This document shows positions 49,161 through 58,447 of a DNA stretch of 64,000 nt, piece after piece. Position 1 is the stretch's first letter; each line of letters starts with the position of its first letter. Location of the stretch: contig NZ_JAFELM010000016.1 of the NCBI RefSeq assembly GCF_016890225.1, positions 62,001 to 126,000 on the forward strand. Reading direction: 5' to 3'. The stretch is from Bacillus suaedaesalsae. Its GTDB lineage: Bacteria; Bacillota; Bacilli; Bacillales; SA4. The position numbers and the translations under genes are program-made. The notes beneath the pieces are model-generated. The model worked only from the letters and a program-made list of their open reading frames with translations, made no database searches and had not been told where the DNA came from.

Positions 49161-50090
49161 CTATTCGATAGCCTCAATTGGTAACTCAGCTTCTTCATTA
49201 TATTTATTTAAATACTCAATAACTCGCTGTGCCATTAATTTGTACCCACTCGTATTTGGGTGAAAATTATCATCGGCTAATAAGTTACTCGTCTTAGTAG
49301 AGAATAAGTCTTCTGTTGGAATATAGTATACATTCTCAAACTCTTCTGTAACGGATTTACCTGTTTGATTCCAATCATCCAGAATGATCTCTAACTGCTC
49401 AATATCACTAAAGTACAGCTCAAACGGATTATAAAATCCGATCAAATAGATTTGACTATCTGGATTTAATTCATTAATTTTATTAAAAATAGCAGTTAAC
49501 CTCTCAACATATCCGATTTTTTCTTTTTGAAAAGGCTCTATACGAAGATTTGTATAATTACTTCTAACAACTTTCATAATATCATTTGCACCAATTGTAA
49601 TTAAGACTATATCCGCATCTTTTATTGCTGTTGCAATTTCTTTTTTATCCAATCTTTTTAACAATTGATCTGTTCTATTGCCTCTTTTCCCTAAGTTTTC
49701 TATGGTTATATTTAGTTCATTATCTTCAAATGTGTTGTTTAAAATCCCTACATAACCACCATTTTCTGTTTCATCTCCAACTCCCTCAGTTAAAGAATCA
49801 CCAATAGAAACGATTTTCTTATCATGACTTAAAAAATTGATGGCACCTTCTATAACTTCTCTGAACTTTTCTTTTACAGAATCCGCCACTGCTTTATCAT
49901 CAAGGTCTGTTGTTTCTATTTTTACTTCTTCTTTCACTGAAGTTTCAACAGATCGACTGTCTTGTTCGATATGAAGATTTGTAACTATCACACGTTCTTC
50001 CTTTAGTTGAATAAAGTCCGGAAGAATGAAATAAAGAAGGGAAAAAAGTAAGAGAACACTAGAGGCACTGATCAAGACCTTCTTACTCAT
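49161..50090 (-). CDS. ypmR: SGNH/GDSL hydrolase YpmR
   Basis: A 309-residue esterase/lipase-like protein with an N-terminal signal anchor (VLISASSVLLLFSLLYFILP). Block I IVSIGDSLTEGVGD carries the nucleophile Ser, block III ITIGANDIMKV the Asn, and block V DNFHPNTSGY the Asp and His. It acts outside the membrane, probably on a lipid or cell-wall ester. Start chosen at the ATG ending 50090; a GTG lies directly before. Confidence 0.9.
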   Translation of the reverse strand: MSKKVLISASSVLLLFSLLYFILPDFIQLKEERVIVTNLHIEQDSRSVETSVKEEVKIETTDLDDKAVADSVKEKFREVIEGAINFLSHDKKIVSIGDSLTEGVGDETENGGYVGILNNTFEDNELNITIENLGKRGNRTDQLLKRLDKKEIATAIKDADIVLITIGANDIMKVVRSNYTNLRIEPFQKEKIGYVERLTAIFNKINELNPDSQIYLIGFYNPFELYFSDIEQLEIILDDWNQTGKSVTEEFENVYYIPTEDLFSTKTSNLLADDNFHPNTSGYKLMAQRVIEYLNKYNEEAELPIEAIE

Positions 50091-50486
50091 CACGTATCTT
50101 CACCACCAGTTTACTTTGATATCACTTTCTAACAAATTAAGAATATACTATATCTGCTTTTCTACTTAAAAAGCTAACATGTAATTTTATCATTCATTTC
50201 ACGAAAAAAGTAAAAAGAGATTGTAACAGAAATGGGAGTAATTGACGTTTTACAGCGATTCACTGCAACTAACATATTAAATGAGTGGTAAAAATTGTGA
50301 TTGTATCGTTCTTCAATAGGACCTTACCAGTTAACTAGTGGTAATCGAGGAAATAAGGAAAGTAAATGGTCAAATAATTAGGATGCTAGTATGTATCTAA
50401 AAGGAATAAGTTCATCAATATCTAATCTTTGCTGAGTTTTATAAATTACAATACCCAACTACCCTGTCCCCGCTACTTATAAACAT
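50091..50486. other. Gap upstream of ypmR, no gene recognised
   Basis: About 396 bases with low GC. TTACCAGTTAAC and GTGGTAA near 50326-50345 give a weak palindrome; no promoter stood out clearly and no coding frame is supported. Confidence 0.5.
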
Positions 50487-50527
50487 AAAAAAATGCACAT
50501 TCGCCAAAGGAGAATGTGCATTTTTTT
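50487..50527 (-). terminator. ywgA terminator
   Basis: AAAAAAATGCACATTC (50487-50502) pairs perfectly with GAATGTGCATTTTTTT (50512-50527), overlapping the ywgA stop codon. Confidence 0.85.
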
Positions 50528-51032
50528 ATTGCTGCAGTTGGTTTTTTAGTTGATTGATGTACTTGTACGCTTCTTCAATTTCCTCTTCTGTATAGCGTTG
50601 TTTGCTTTTTAGTGTGAAGACTTTTTCGATTACTTCTTCTTTTTCTAAATCTTCAAAGTACATAACGGTTGATACGAGTTCAAGGAATCTGGCATTTTGA
50701 TCGTTCATGTGTTTCATACAGCCGTTAAGTTTTGGAGAATCTTGTTCGTTTTGTTGTAAGAAATTCTCGCCAACTTCTGTTAAGGAGTATCGATATTGCG
50801 AATACCCCCCTTTATTTTCTTTTACTTCCTGTATGAAACCAAGGTTACAAAGCTCTTCAATTCGTAACGTTAACTCCTCAGAGTATGGTCCATAAAAATG
50901 AAAATCGTAGCGCTCATAAAAGGGTAGTTGTAGCTTTTTTCCGATGTACACCATCTTCTGAAGCTTCTTTCTGCCGATCACTTCCCCAGCCTCTGCAAAT
51001 ACTTTCATTACTTTTACATGATCCTTTAACAA
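50526..51032 (-). CDS. ywgA: YwgA family protein
   Basis: A 168-residue protein of the YwgA family. GRKKLQKMVYIGKKLQLPFYERYDFHFYGPYSEELTLRIEEL resembles the winged-helix-like Panacea/SocA fold, and a second helical half follows. No function is established. It starts 56 bases after ywfO on the same strand, the B. subtilis order. Confidence 0.82.
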   Translation of the reverse strand: MLKDHVKVMKVFAEAGEVIGRKKLQKMVYIGKKLQLPFYERYDFHFYGPYSEELTLRIEELCNLGFIQEVKENKGGYSQYRYSLTEVGENFLQQNEQDSPKLNGCMKHMNDQNARFLELVSTVMYFEDLEKEEVIEKVFTLKSKQRYTEEEIEEAYKYINQLKNQLQQ

Positions 51033-51088
51033 CCGTCTTCATCTCCTAACTCCATCTATATGTTCAAACGCTTCACACGTATATGTCT

Positions 51089-52393
51089 TTAGTAAGGCTT
51101 CTTTAAAATCTCTAAAATTTGTTCCTTCACCTTTCGCTTCGTAGAAAGGTCCTCAATCAAGTCAAGTGGATAATATAACTTATGATCCGTTCTGCGCTTA
51201 CCTGATATTGCCTCTACGATCTCAGATTCTCTCGATAATTCACGAAGCTCTCCATTTGGCATAAGTAAGTGAATAGGCATTCTTTCCTCTTCTTCACCTG
51301 GTCTATAAAAGTCATATGGCAAATCGGAAGAAGAATCCAATACAAGATAATAGTCTGGATCGATGCCAGCCTTTTTAAATAATTGAATTAAATCAAACCA
51401 CTGTTGCATTTGTAAACTCGGATTAAATTCTGCATATTGGAAAAGATTACGATTGACAAAACGAGAACATAAATCAGCTAAAATTGGATCTTCCTCTTCC
51501 ATCCATGCCTGGAAATAGAATAAAATAATCGACTCATCTAGCTTTAAATAATCATGTACATTTACCTCTTCTTCAAATAGGGAGTAAAAATGAACAGGTT
51601 CTGTTTTGAAATTATAAAAATCTTGGTGAAGATGTTTTGCTCTGTGTAAAATCTTCGTTAAAATAACTTCTGCAGCGCGAGATACCGGATGAAAATAAAT
51701 TTGCCAATACATTTGATAGCGACTCATAATATAATCTTCTACCGCATGCATCCCGCTCTTTTTAATCACAACTTGATCTTCTCTTGGTCTCATGACACGC
51801 AAAATACGTTCCATATCAAATTGGCCATAGCTAACACCTGTAAAGTAAGCATCCCGTTGCAAATAATCCATACGATCTGCATCAATTTGACTTGAAATCA
51901 TACTCACAACCAGTTTATTTTCATACGTTTTAGCAATAACTTCTGCAACCTTCTTAGGGAAATCTTTACCCATACGACTTAACACTTTGTTAATCTGAGT
52001 ATCTCCTAATATAATTGCCCTCGTAAATTCCTCATGATCAAGGTGAAATACCTTTTCAAAGGAATGTGAAAAAGGACCATGTCCTAGGTCATGTAATAAT
52101 GCTGCACACAAACAAAGCAGGCGTTCATTATTGTCCCATTGCTCTCGGTCTACGAATACATCATCGATCATTCTACGAATAATTTCATAAACACCTAGTG
52201 AATGATTAAATCGACTATGCTCAGCTCCATGGAACGTAAGGTATGTAGTCCCTAGTTGTCGAATTCGTCTTAATCTTTGAAACTCTGGCGTACCAATTAA
52301 ATCCCAGATTAGCTTATCACGCACATGAATATAGCGGTGTACAGGATCTTTAAACACCTTTTCTTCACTTAGTTTTCCATTGGGATATGTCAT
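51089..52393 (-). CDS. ywfO: HD-domain phosphohydrolase YwfO
   Basis: A 434-residue HD-superfamily enzyme of the dNTPase-like group. The metal ligands lie in HSRFNHSLGVYEI (His), ALLHDLGHGPFSHSFE (HD) and SSQIDADRMDYLQRDAYFTG (Asp). Related enzymes hydrolyse dNTPs or other nucleotides; the substrate here is not known. No membrane segment. Confidence 0.88.
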   Translation of the reverse strand: MTYPNGKLSEEKVFKDPVHRYIHVRDKLIWDLIGTPEFQRLRRIRQLGTTYLTFHGAEHSRFNHSLGVYEIIRRMIDDVFVDREQWDNNERLLCLCAALLHDLGHGPFSHSFEKVFHLDHEEFTRAIILGDTQINKVLSRMGKDFPKKVAEVIAKTYENKLVVSMISSQIDADRMDYLQRDAYFTGVSYGQFDMERILRVMRPREDQVVIKKSGMHAVEDYIMSRYQMYWQIYFHPVSRAAEVILTKILHRAKHLHQDFYNFKTEPVHFYSLFEEEVNVHDYLKLDESIILFYFQAWMEEEDPILADLCSRFVNRNLFQYAEFNPSLQMQQWFDLIQLFKKAGIDPDYYLVLDSSSDLPYDFYRPGEEEERMPIHLLMPNGELRELSRESEIVEAISGKRRTDHKLYYPLDLIEDLSTKRKVKEQILEILKKPY

Positions 52394-52646
52394 TCCATTA
52401 CCCCTTTCGCTCTTCTATCGGTAAAATCATTATCCCTTTACATAGTTAAAAAGTCTTGAACGTTCATTTTTAAAGTATGAATTTTATTATAGCTTTTTTT
52501 ATTCGATAAAAAAACCTTGTTTTTGACAAAATCCGTTTTATAAGATTTTCGGGCAACGCCTAAACCCTTACAGGCACCTTATTCACAAAAGTTTTAAAAA
52601 AACATGACTCTACTAGTGAAATTTCACCTTATTTTAATAGCAAAAA

Positions 52647-52668
52647 CCCCTGTATCGCTATACAGGGG
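52647..52668 (-). terminator. Terminator of the YwzC-like gene
   Basis: CCCCTGTAT and ATACAGGGG pair around four bases; on the minus strand TTTTTG follows. Confidence 0.8.
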
Positions 52669-52676
52669 GAAAGGTT

Positions 52677-52901
52677 TTATAAACCGAGTTTTTTCTCAAT
52701 TTTCTCGATTAACTCATCTTCAGTTGGAGCCGATAACGGACGGTTATTTACAAACGCAAAGGACTTCTTTCGTCCTGGTCCACAATAAGACTGACAACCA
52801 ATATCAATTGATGCATCTTTATCTATTTTTTCAAGACGCGGCACTAATGTTTTGATATTAGTAGCCTGACAATCATCACATATACGAAATTCGTTTGCCA
52901 T
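52677..52901 (-). CDS. ywzC: DUF1450 / YwzC-like small protein
   Basis: A 74-residue protein. CDDCQATN near the N-terminus and [23 protein letters not shown] form four conserved cysteines as in DUF1450, a thioredoxin-fold-like family related to YuzB. The ATG ending at 52901 is preceded by GAAGGGA; the longer frame upstream adds 37 unlike residues. Assignment as YwzC rests on position between ywfO and rsfA. Function unknown. Confidence 0.7.
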   Translation of the reverse strand: MANEFRICDDCQATNIKTLVPRLEKIDKDASIDIGCQSYCGPGRKKSFAFVNNRPLSAPTEDELIEKIEKKLGL

Positions 52902-53033
52902 TAGAGACAATCCCTTCTCTCTCAGTTCACTATACGGTATTTTACCTTCTTCATTGTGACAATGCAAGTTTACATTTAGCACTCTGTCATTCGTAACTTT
53001 CACATATAGCAATCTACTACCCTCACTTTTTTT

Positions 53034-53063
53034 GTATAAAACCCTGAGATTCTGTCCATACTG
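53034..53063 (+). promoter_or_regulatory. Sigma-F promoter of rsfA
   Basis: GTATA (53034-53038), a 15-base spacer and GTCCATACTG (53054-53063) match the sigma-F consensus with a single -10 mismatch, the same mismatch as in the spoIIR promoter. rsfA is sigma-F-dependent in B. subtilis. Confidence 0.72.
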
Positions 53064-53141
53064 ATAGTAAATTCGTGAAATGTTTTTCTACGTATGTGTT
53101 TACTAAAACAGGAAAGAAACATAGATAAGGAGATGACTATA

Positions 53142-53816
53142 ATGAAAACACGCCAAGATGCTTGGTCAGAAGAAGATGATTTACTACTAGCAGAAACCGT
53201 ATTACGTCATGTAAGAGAAGGAAGCACACAGTTAAACGCTTTTGAAGAAGTTGGTGACAAATTAAACCGTACAGCATCCGCTTGTGGTTTTAGGTGGAAT
53301 GCAGTTGTTCGTGACCAATATGAAAAAGCACTAGATTTAGCAAAAAAACAACGCAAACAACGTTTACGTGCAATGGGTCAAGGAAAACCCGCTAAAAAGC
53401 AATTACTGTATTCACCACCTATGCCAACAACAATTACAGAGACTAGCAATATGGAGTTCTCTTCTAGTTATCCAACAACTGTATCAGAAGTCGCTCAGAA
53501 TCAGTCTGCTCTTTCATTAGAAGATGTTATTCAATTTTTATCCTCCATGAATGGAAATCAATATAACCAATCCATTATGAGGTATGAAAACGAGGCACTT
53601 GCTCGTGAAAACGAAATGCTCAAAAAACAAAATGAAGAACTTGAGAGAAAAGCTGAACAGTTAGATCGTGAATTCAAAACAGTTGAAGAAGACCACCAAA
53701 CATTACTACAAATCATGAATCGCGCAAGAAAACTCGTATTGTTTGATGAAGAAGAAAGGCCTGCGACTAAGTTTAAAATGGACCGTAACGGTAACTTAGA
53801 AAAGCTTGCTGAATAA
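53142..53816 (+). CDS. rsfA: Prespore regulator RsfA
   Basis: A 224-residue transcription factor. The N-terminal Myb/SANT-like domain (about 5-58; [19 protein letters not shown] and [18 protein letters not shown]) binds DNA. A low-complexity linker and a coiled coil (about 155-210; [20 protein letters not shown]) follow. RsfA tunes sigma-F and sigma-G target genes in the forespore. AAGGAGATG lies nine bases before the ATG at 53142. Confidence 0.92.
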   Translation: MKTRQDAWSEEDDLLLAETVLRHVREGSTQLNAFEEVGDKLNRTASACGFRWNAVVRDQYEKALDLAKKQRKQRLRAMGQGKPAKKQLLYSPPMPTTITETSNMEFSSSYPTTVSEVAQNQSALSLEDVIQFLSSMNGNQYNQSIMRYENEALARENEMLKKQNEELERKAEQLDREFKTVEEDHQTLLQIMNRARKLVLFDEEERPATKFKMDRNGNLEKLAE

Positions 53817-53821
53817 TAAAA

Positions 53822-53857
53822 GAGCCTAGTTTGAAGATTCCCTCTCAAACTAGGCTC
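53822..53857. terminator. Convergent terminator, rsfA and L,D-transpeptidase
   Basis: GAGCCTAGTTTGA and TCAAACTAGGCTC form a perfect 13-bp stem. Confidence 0.85.
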
Positions 53858-53860
53858 CAT

Positions 53861-55126
53861 TTATTTTATGATAACCTCTGTCCCAATCGGAACGATTTCA
53901 AATAGCTGCTCGATATGAGCGTTATGTAGTCGTACACAACCTTGGGAAACATCTTTTCCTATTGAATTCGGATTACTCGTACCATGAATACCGTATGTTC
54001 TTCCAGTTGTATCCGGCACATTTAGCCCGATCCAGCGTGTCCCTAATGGGTTTAAAGGGTCACCTCCAGCTATTTTCTTTGGTGTGTATTCAGGATTTTT
54101 AAATTTTGTTATGACTTGAAAAGTCCCTCTTGGTGTTAAGGACTCTTTACCAGTTGCTACTGAATACGTTTTATAGACATTTTTATCTTTATATAAGGTT
54201 AAAGTATGATTGTTTAGTAGAATTTCGATTGACCAGCTAGTTTCGTTTATAGGTTCACTTGCTTTATAGAAGGGATTTGGAATGAATAGAGATTGACCTG
54301 CAGGAACCTGCTCTCCTATGCTATTAACATCTTTTATCAACTTTAAATAGTCTGAGAACTGATAGTAATGATTCATAATCCCAAATAACGTTTCTTTTTC
54401 TTTCACCGTATGTTTCGTTAGTTTCCCTTGATTAAACACAATCAAACTCTCTCCAGTTTTCACCTCAGAGGAATGGTTAATTTCAGTCATATACTGAACG
54501 ATTTGTGATTTACTAAAATATTTTCTTCCTATTGAAAATAGCGTTTCTCCCTTATGAACTACATGTTTCCCTAAATAATATGGATTTGGAACTTTGATTG
54601 TATCTCCAACTTTTACGTCTACACTAGGATCATCTATACCATTGTAGTTAATCAAATACTGAAGTTTATCGTTCTTGTAATATCGCTTGGCGATACTATA
54701 TAAGGTTTCTTTCTCATCTAACGTATGATGAATGATTACAACTCCACTAGTTGCCTGTGGCTTGATAGATTCCTGCTTTTCTTTTTTGTTCACTCCTTTA
54801 ACAATCGGTGAACTTAGAGGAGAAACCGTTTTCCCTTCATTTTTTTGAATCACAACTTTTGGTTTCTCTGTTTCTACAAGCTCTTGTTTCACTTCAATTT
54901 CTTGAACCGGCTTAGTTTCCTCTGATTTTTCTACTTGTTTTTCTTTACTCACCATATCCGTTTTTACAATTGGTTTCTCCACTTCTACACTTTGATATTC
55001 ATATAAGAAAAAAATTGAAATGCATATTATAATAGACGGTATTACTAGTTGTATTGCTCTTCTATTCTTGCGTTTTTGTTTGTACGTTTCTTTTCTTGAC
55101 CTAGGTTCCATGTACCGCACTCTCAT
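53861..55126 (-). CDS. LysM-containing L,D-transpeptidase
   Basis: A 421-residue membrane-anchored cell-wall enzyme. A basic N-terminus and one helix (about 26-44) are followed by a charged linker with Glu/Lys/Val runs, three LysM repeats (about 130-290; HTLDEKETLYSIAKRYYKND, HVVHKGETLFSIGRKYF, HTVKEKETLFGIMNHYY) and a YkuD domain with GIHGTSNPNSIG and the catalytic Cys in SQGCVRLHN. It probably makes 3-3 crosslinks or attaches to spore or cell peptidoglycan. The start could also be the ATG ending 55111. Confidence 0.9.
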   Translation of the reverse strand: MRVRYMEPRSRKETYKQKRKNRRAIQLVIPSIIICISIFFLYEYQSVEVEKPIVKTDMVSKEKQVEKSEETKPVQEIEVKQELVETEKPKVVIQKNEGKTVSPLSSPIVKGVNKKEKQESIKPQATSGVVIIHHTLDEKETLYSIAKRYYKNDKLQYLINYNGIDDPSVDVKVGDTIKVPNPYYLGKHVVHKGETLFSIGRKYFSKSQIVQYMTEINHSSEVKTGESLIVFNQGKLTKHTVKEKETLFGIMNHYYQFSDYLKLIKDVNSIGEQVPAGQSLFIPNPFYKASEPINETSWSIEILLNNHTLTLYKDKNVYKTYSVATGKESLTPRGTFQVITKFKNPEYTPKKIAGGDPLNPLGTRWIGLNVPDTTGRTYGIHGTSNPNSIGKDVSQGCVRLHNAHIEQLFEIVPIGTEVIIK

Positions 55127-55293
55127 TTTCCAAAATTTGTCGATTACTTCCGAATCCTTCTCATTGTAATGGATACCATTTTAGACAACCATAGGTTGTA
55201 ACACTTATTTTCCTATTTACATTACTAGTTCAAAGGAAATAGAGAATGTACAAACATCACCCAATAGTCCTAAGTAATATCTATAGCATGGTA

Positions 55294-55302
55294 TGATATA
55301 AT
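55294..55302 (+). promoter_or_regulatory. Extended -10 promoter of lipL
   Basis: TGATATAAT at 55294-55302 is a perfect extended -10; the -35 is weak, as is common with this type. It lies 36 bases before the lipL start. Confidence 0.5.
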
Positions 55303-55337
55303 ATGGAGCGCAACTATACGTAAGAGGAGTTAAGAAT

Positions 55338-56180
55338 ATGTCACTACTCACTCAACCACATTGGAGAATTATTGATCAAAGTTCATTAGGGTCACTTTTT
55401 GAGGCAAAACAATCATTTGCCATTGATGACACACTTTGTGCTTCTGTTGGAAGTAAGCTTTCACCTCCTGTTCTCCGTTCATGGGTTCATCATAATACGA
55501 TTGTACTTGGTATCCAAGATACTCGTTTACCTCATTTAAGAGAAGGAGTTTCTTGGTTGCAATCACAAGGCTATCACTCCATTGTGAGAAATTCCGGTGG
55601 ATTGGCAGTTGTTCTAGATCGAGATGTATTGAATTTATCGATAATTTTTCCTGATAGTGAAAAAGGAATTGATATAAATCGTGGATATGATGCGATGGTA
55701 GAGCTTGTTACCTATATACTAAAGGACTATCAAGTAGCCTTCGAAACAAGAGAAATAGTTGGATCGTACTGCCCGGGTAGTTATGACTTGAGCATTGACG
55801 GTCAAAAATTCGCAGGGATCTCCCAACGAAGATTACGTGGTGGTATTGCTGTTCAAATCTATTTATGTGTTGCCGGAAGCGGATCTGGCCGGGCTGAACT
55901 AATCAAAAACTTTTATGAAATTGGAAAGTCAGAAGATGAATCAAAATTCTCACCACCGATTATTGTACCAACAACAATGGCTTCACTTTCGGAGCTTCTA
56001 AATAAAGAGATAACAATACCACAAATTATGTTCTCATGCATGGTTGCGTTAAGGAATCTTGGTGCAACGTTAGAAAACTCTGGGTTAACGCTAGATGAAA
56101 TTCCCGTATATGAAGGAAACTTAGACAGAATGATTGAAAGAAATGATAAGGCACTAGGTAGCTTAGGAACGAACCAATAA
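55338..56180 (+). CDS. lipL: Octanoyl-[GcvH]:protein N-octanoyltransferase LipL
   Basis: A 280-residue biotin/lipoate ligase-fold protein (YwfL). Cys145 in [15 protein letters not shown] is the acyl-thioester nucleophile, and the lysine of [11 protein letters not shown] follows. LipL moves octanoyl groups from GcvH to E2 subunits in the Bacillus lipoate relay. AGAGGAG precedes the ATG. Position between rsfA and pta agrees with B. subtilis. Confidence 0.93.
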   Translation: MSLLTQPHWRIIDQSSLGSLFEAKQSFAIDDTLCASVGSKLSPPVLRSWVHHNTIVLGIQDTRLPHLREGVSWLQSQGYHSIVRNSGGLAVVLDRDVLNLSIIFPDSEKGIDINRGYDAMVELVTYILKDYQVAFETREIVGSYCPGSYDLSIDGQKFAGISQRRLRGGIAVQIYLCVAGSGSGRAELIKNFYEIGKSEDESKFSPPIIVPTTMASLSELLNKEITIPQIMFSCMVALRNLGATLENSGLTLDEIPVYEGNLDRMIERNDKALGSLGTNQ

Positions 56181-56291
56181 ATCTTAAACTCATCAAAATT
56201 AAATATCGATTATTGAAAAGGAGCACATGTAAAATTTGTGCTCCTTTTTCTACATCCTACATGTTAAAATAAGGAAAAACAGAGGTGAAGC

Positions 56292-56558
56292 ATGAGGAGA
56301 AATAAACCATTTTATCTTGTTTGCTTTTTGTTAACTCTTATCCTTTCTATTAATCCAACTACCGGTCAATATGAAACTTCTCATTACTACGGAAAGCCCA
56401 CAATCGTTTTTTCTTATTATGGAGGATCGAATTTCGGTATTAATTTCCTTGGTCTTCTTATTAATTTCGCCATCCTTTTCTGTATGATTAGCCTACTCAT
56501 TAGACTATATAGATTTTTATTTGTCCCTTCTCATCATTCCAACAATGATCATCTATGA
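56292..56558 (+). CDS. Small membrane protein of unknown function
   Basis: An 88-residue protein with an N-terminal hydrophobic segment (FYLVCFLLTLILSINPTTG, possibly a signal anchor) and a second helix (LGLLINFAILFCMISLLIRL), separated by a tyrosine-rich stretch. I do not recognise a family. GAGGTGAAGC precedes the ATG. It is followed 24 bases later by the PspC gene and may be its partner. Confidence 0.7.
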   Translation: MRRNKPFYLVCFLLTLILSINPTTGQYETSHYYGKPTIVFSYYGGSNFGINFLGLLINFAILFCMISLLIRLYRFLFVPSHHSNNDHL

Positions 56559-56582
56559 TAGTAACCGAAAGGAGAATTGTTT

Positions 56583-56765
56583 TTGCAAAACAAATTAAGA
56601 AAGTCTTACAAAGATAAATCCATATCCGGTGTTTGCGGTGGTTTAGCAGAGTTTTTTGGTATTTCTTCTCTTGCTGTGAGGTTAATATTCATTTTTTTAC
56701 CTGCTAATTTACTCATCTATATTATTCTCGCTAATACGATGCACGATAACCCACCTTCATTGTAA
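56583..56765 (+). CDS. PspC domain protein
   Basis: A 60-residue protein with the PspC signature KSYKDKSISGVCGGLAEFFG followed by a membrane helix (AVRLIFIFLPANLLIYIILA). PspC domains link envelope stress responses to the membrane. The start is taken as TTG at 56583, eight bases after AAGGAG; a TTG at 56577 is too close. Confidence 0.85.
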   Translation: MQNKLRKSYKDKSISGVCGGLAEFFGISSLAVRLIFIFLPANLLIYIILANTMHDNPPSL

Positions 56766-56792
56766 AACTTCATTGATCCCATTGATAAGAAA

Positions 56793-57115
56793 GAGGCTGG
56801 GACATAACTAAATATATCATCCTAAACGGTTAATAATTCCGGAAGAACAAGTTCGTTCCATTGCGCTGCAGACACTCGCTTTCCGCGGGGAGGAAGCTGA
56901 TGGTTATTTTCACTATCGTGAAAAAACCTACCTCCTCGGCTGCGCCTGCGGGGTCTCAGCCTTTCCTCTATCTCCCGCAGGAGTCGAGTGTCTTTCGCTC
57001 CATTCCACTAGTTTTTTAAAGAGTATGCAAAATAAAACAAATCTAAAGCAACAAATAAAGACCCGAACTATAGGTGAAAGATTCATTAAAATATCGCCTA
57101 ATAGTTCGGGTTTAT
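56793..57115. repeat. Composite structured repeat, copy B
   Basis: The left module begins GAGGCTGGGACATAACTAAA. The core is enclosed by GACACTCG (56871-56878) and CGAGTGTC (56985-56992), inside CCATTGCGCT (56858-56867) and CCATTCCACT (57000-57009). The right module ends in a hairpin, ACCCGAACTA and TAGTTCGGGT (57061-57111), next to the pta stop. Copy C at 63.4 kb is nearly the same outside but lacks the core. Confidence 0.85.
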
Positions 57116-57153
57116 CACTGGCTGAAATACTTATGTCAAAGCCTTCTTCTCCT

Positions 57154-58125
57154 CTATAACGATTGCGCTGCAGTAATCAATGCTAACTTATAGACATCTT
57201 CTTCATTACAACCACGTGATAAATCATTAACTGGCTTGTTTAAGCCTTGTAAAATTGGTCCGATTGCTTCAAAGTTTCCTAGTCGTTGCGCTATTTTATA
57301 GCCAATGTTACCCGCTTCAAGACTTGGAAAGATAAATACATTCGCATCCCCTTTTAACACAGAATCAGGTGCCTTCTTCGCAGCTACGGAAGGAACGAAA
57401 GCTGCATCAAACTGGAATTCTCCATCAAGCACTAAGTTTGAATCTAATTCTTTTGCTATTCTCACTGCCTCTACTACTCTTTCTGTTTCAGGTGATTTTG
57501 CTGAGCCCTTCGTAGAAAAACTAAGCATTGCTACACGTGGAACAATTCCAAACAAACTAGCTGTTTTTGCACTTTCAACTGCAATTTCCGCTAAATCCTG
57601 ACTATCTGGAGAAATGTTAATTGCACAATCAGCAAAAACATACTTTTCTTCAGCTCTTACCATAATGAACACACCGGATGTTTTCTTCACACCTTGTTTC
57701 GTTTTAATAATTTGCAAAGCAGGTCTGACTGTATCTGCTGTAGAGTGTGCTGCTCCACTTACTAAGCCCGCTGCCTTTTCCATATAGACGAGCATTGTAC
57801 CAAAGTAGTTTTCATCCATCAGAATTTTTTTCGCACCTTCTTCCGTTGCTTTTCCTTTTCTTCTTTCAACAAAAGCCCGAACCATCTCATCTTGTTCTTC
57901 ATAATTGGCAGGGTCTAAAATCTCGACTCCGTTTAACCCTAATCCTTTTTCAGCTGCTTTATTTTTTATTTCTGTCTCATTACCTATTAAAATGGGAGTT
58001 AGTATCCCTTCTTCTGCTAAACGATTTGTTGCAGATAAAATTCTCTCATCTGTTCCTTCAGGAAATACAATTTTAATATTTTTTCCTTCAACTGCATTCT
58101 TTACTGTTTGAAATAAATCACTCAC
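57154..58125 (-). CDS. pta: Phosphate acetyltransferase
   Basis: A 323-residue enzyme (EutD/Pta) making acetyl phosphate from acetyl-CoA in overflow metabolism with AckA. KIVFPEGTDERILSATNRL opens the domain; LVSGAAHSTADTVRPALQII and the DLSRGCNEEDVYKLALITA end are diagnostic. CcpA activates pta in B. subtilis; I did not find a convincing cre in the upstream gap. Confidence 0.95.
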   Translation of the reverse strand: MSDLFQTVKNAVEGKNIKIVFPEGTDERILSATNRLAEEGILTPILIGNETEIKNKAAEKGLGLNGVEILDPANYEEQDEMVRAFVERRKGKATEEGAKKILMDENYFGTMLVYMEKAAGLVSGAAHSTADTVRPALQIIKTKQGVKKTSGVFIMVRAEEKYVFADCAINISPDSQDLAEIAVESAKTASLFGIVPRVAMLSFSTKGSAKSPETERVVEAVRIAKELDSNLVLDGEFQFDAAFVPSVAAKKAPDSVLKGDANVFIFPSLEAGNIGYKIAQRLGNFEAIGPILQGLNKPVNDLSRGCNEEDVYKLALITAAQSL

Positions 58126-58447
58126 TCTTTTTCCTCCTACTGTTTTTTAATAACGGGGTATATTCTGATTTCCATGGACTGCTGGCAAGTGCCAAAAAAT
58201 CAACAATGCTCTAAAATAGTCAACTATTTCTGTATGTACACAAACTGTAAGGCCATTTCTATCCTTCCCAAATATACCAAAACTTATCGTATGATTCGTC
58301 ACAAAATCGTTAAGAATACACATGGGTTTACGAACATCTATTTAGGTAAAACTATGATATAGTATTGATGTATACATATTCTTTTTGTTCTATGAGCGAA
58401 GGTATGCTCATGAATGCACAATTATTTATTATAAAGGAGTGTTATAG
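58126..58447. promoter_or_regulatory. Divergent gap between pta and hemQ
   Basis: About 320 bases. TGATATAGT at 58355-58363 is an extended -10 for hemQ. ATGAGC (58392-58397) and GCTCAT (58406-58411) form a short inverted repeat just before the hemQ ribosome binding site. No gene seen. Confidence 0.4.

Noticed and set aside
52454-52470. TGAACGTTCA palindrome upstream of ywfO
   Set aside because: A single ten-base palindrome with no second copy near a related gene; no basis for assigning a regulator.
52570-52600. CAGGCACC similar to the REP core
   Set aside because: Only eight bases match and no palindromic arm is present, so it is likely chance.
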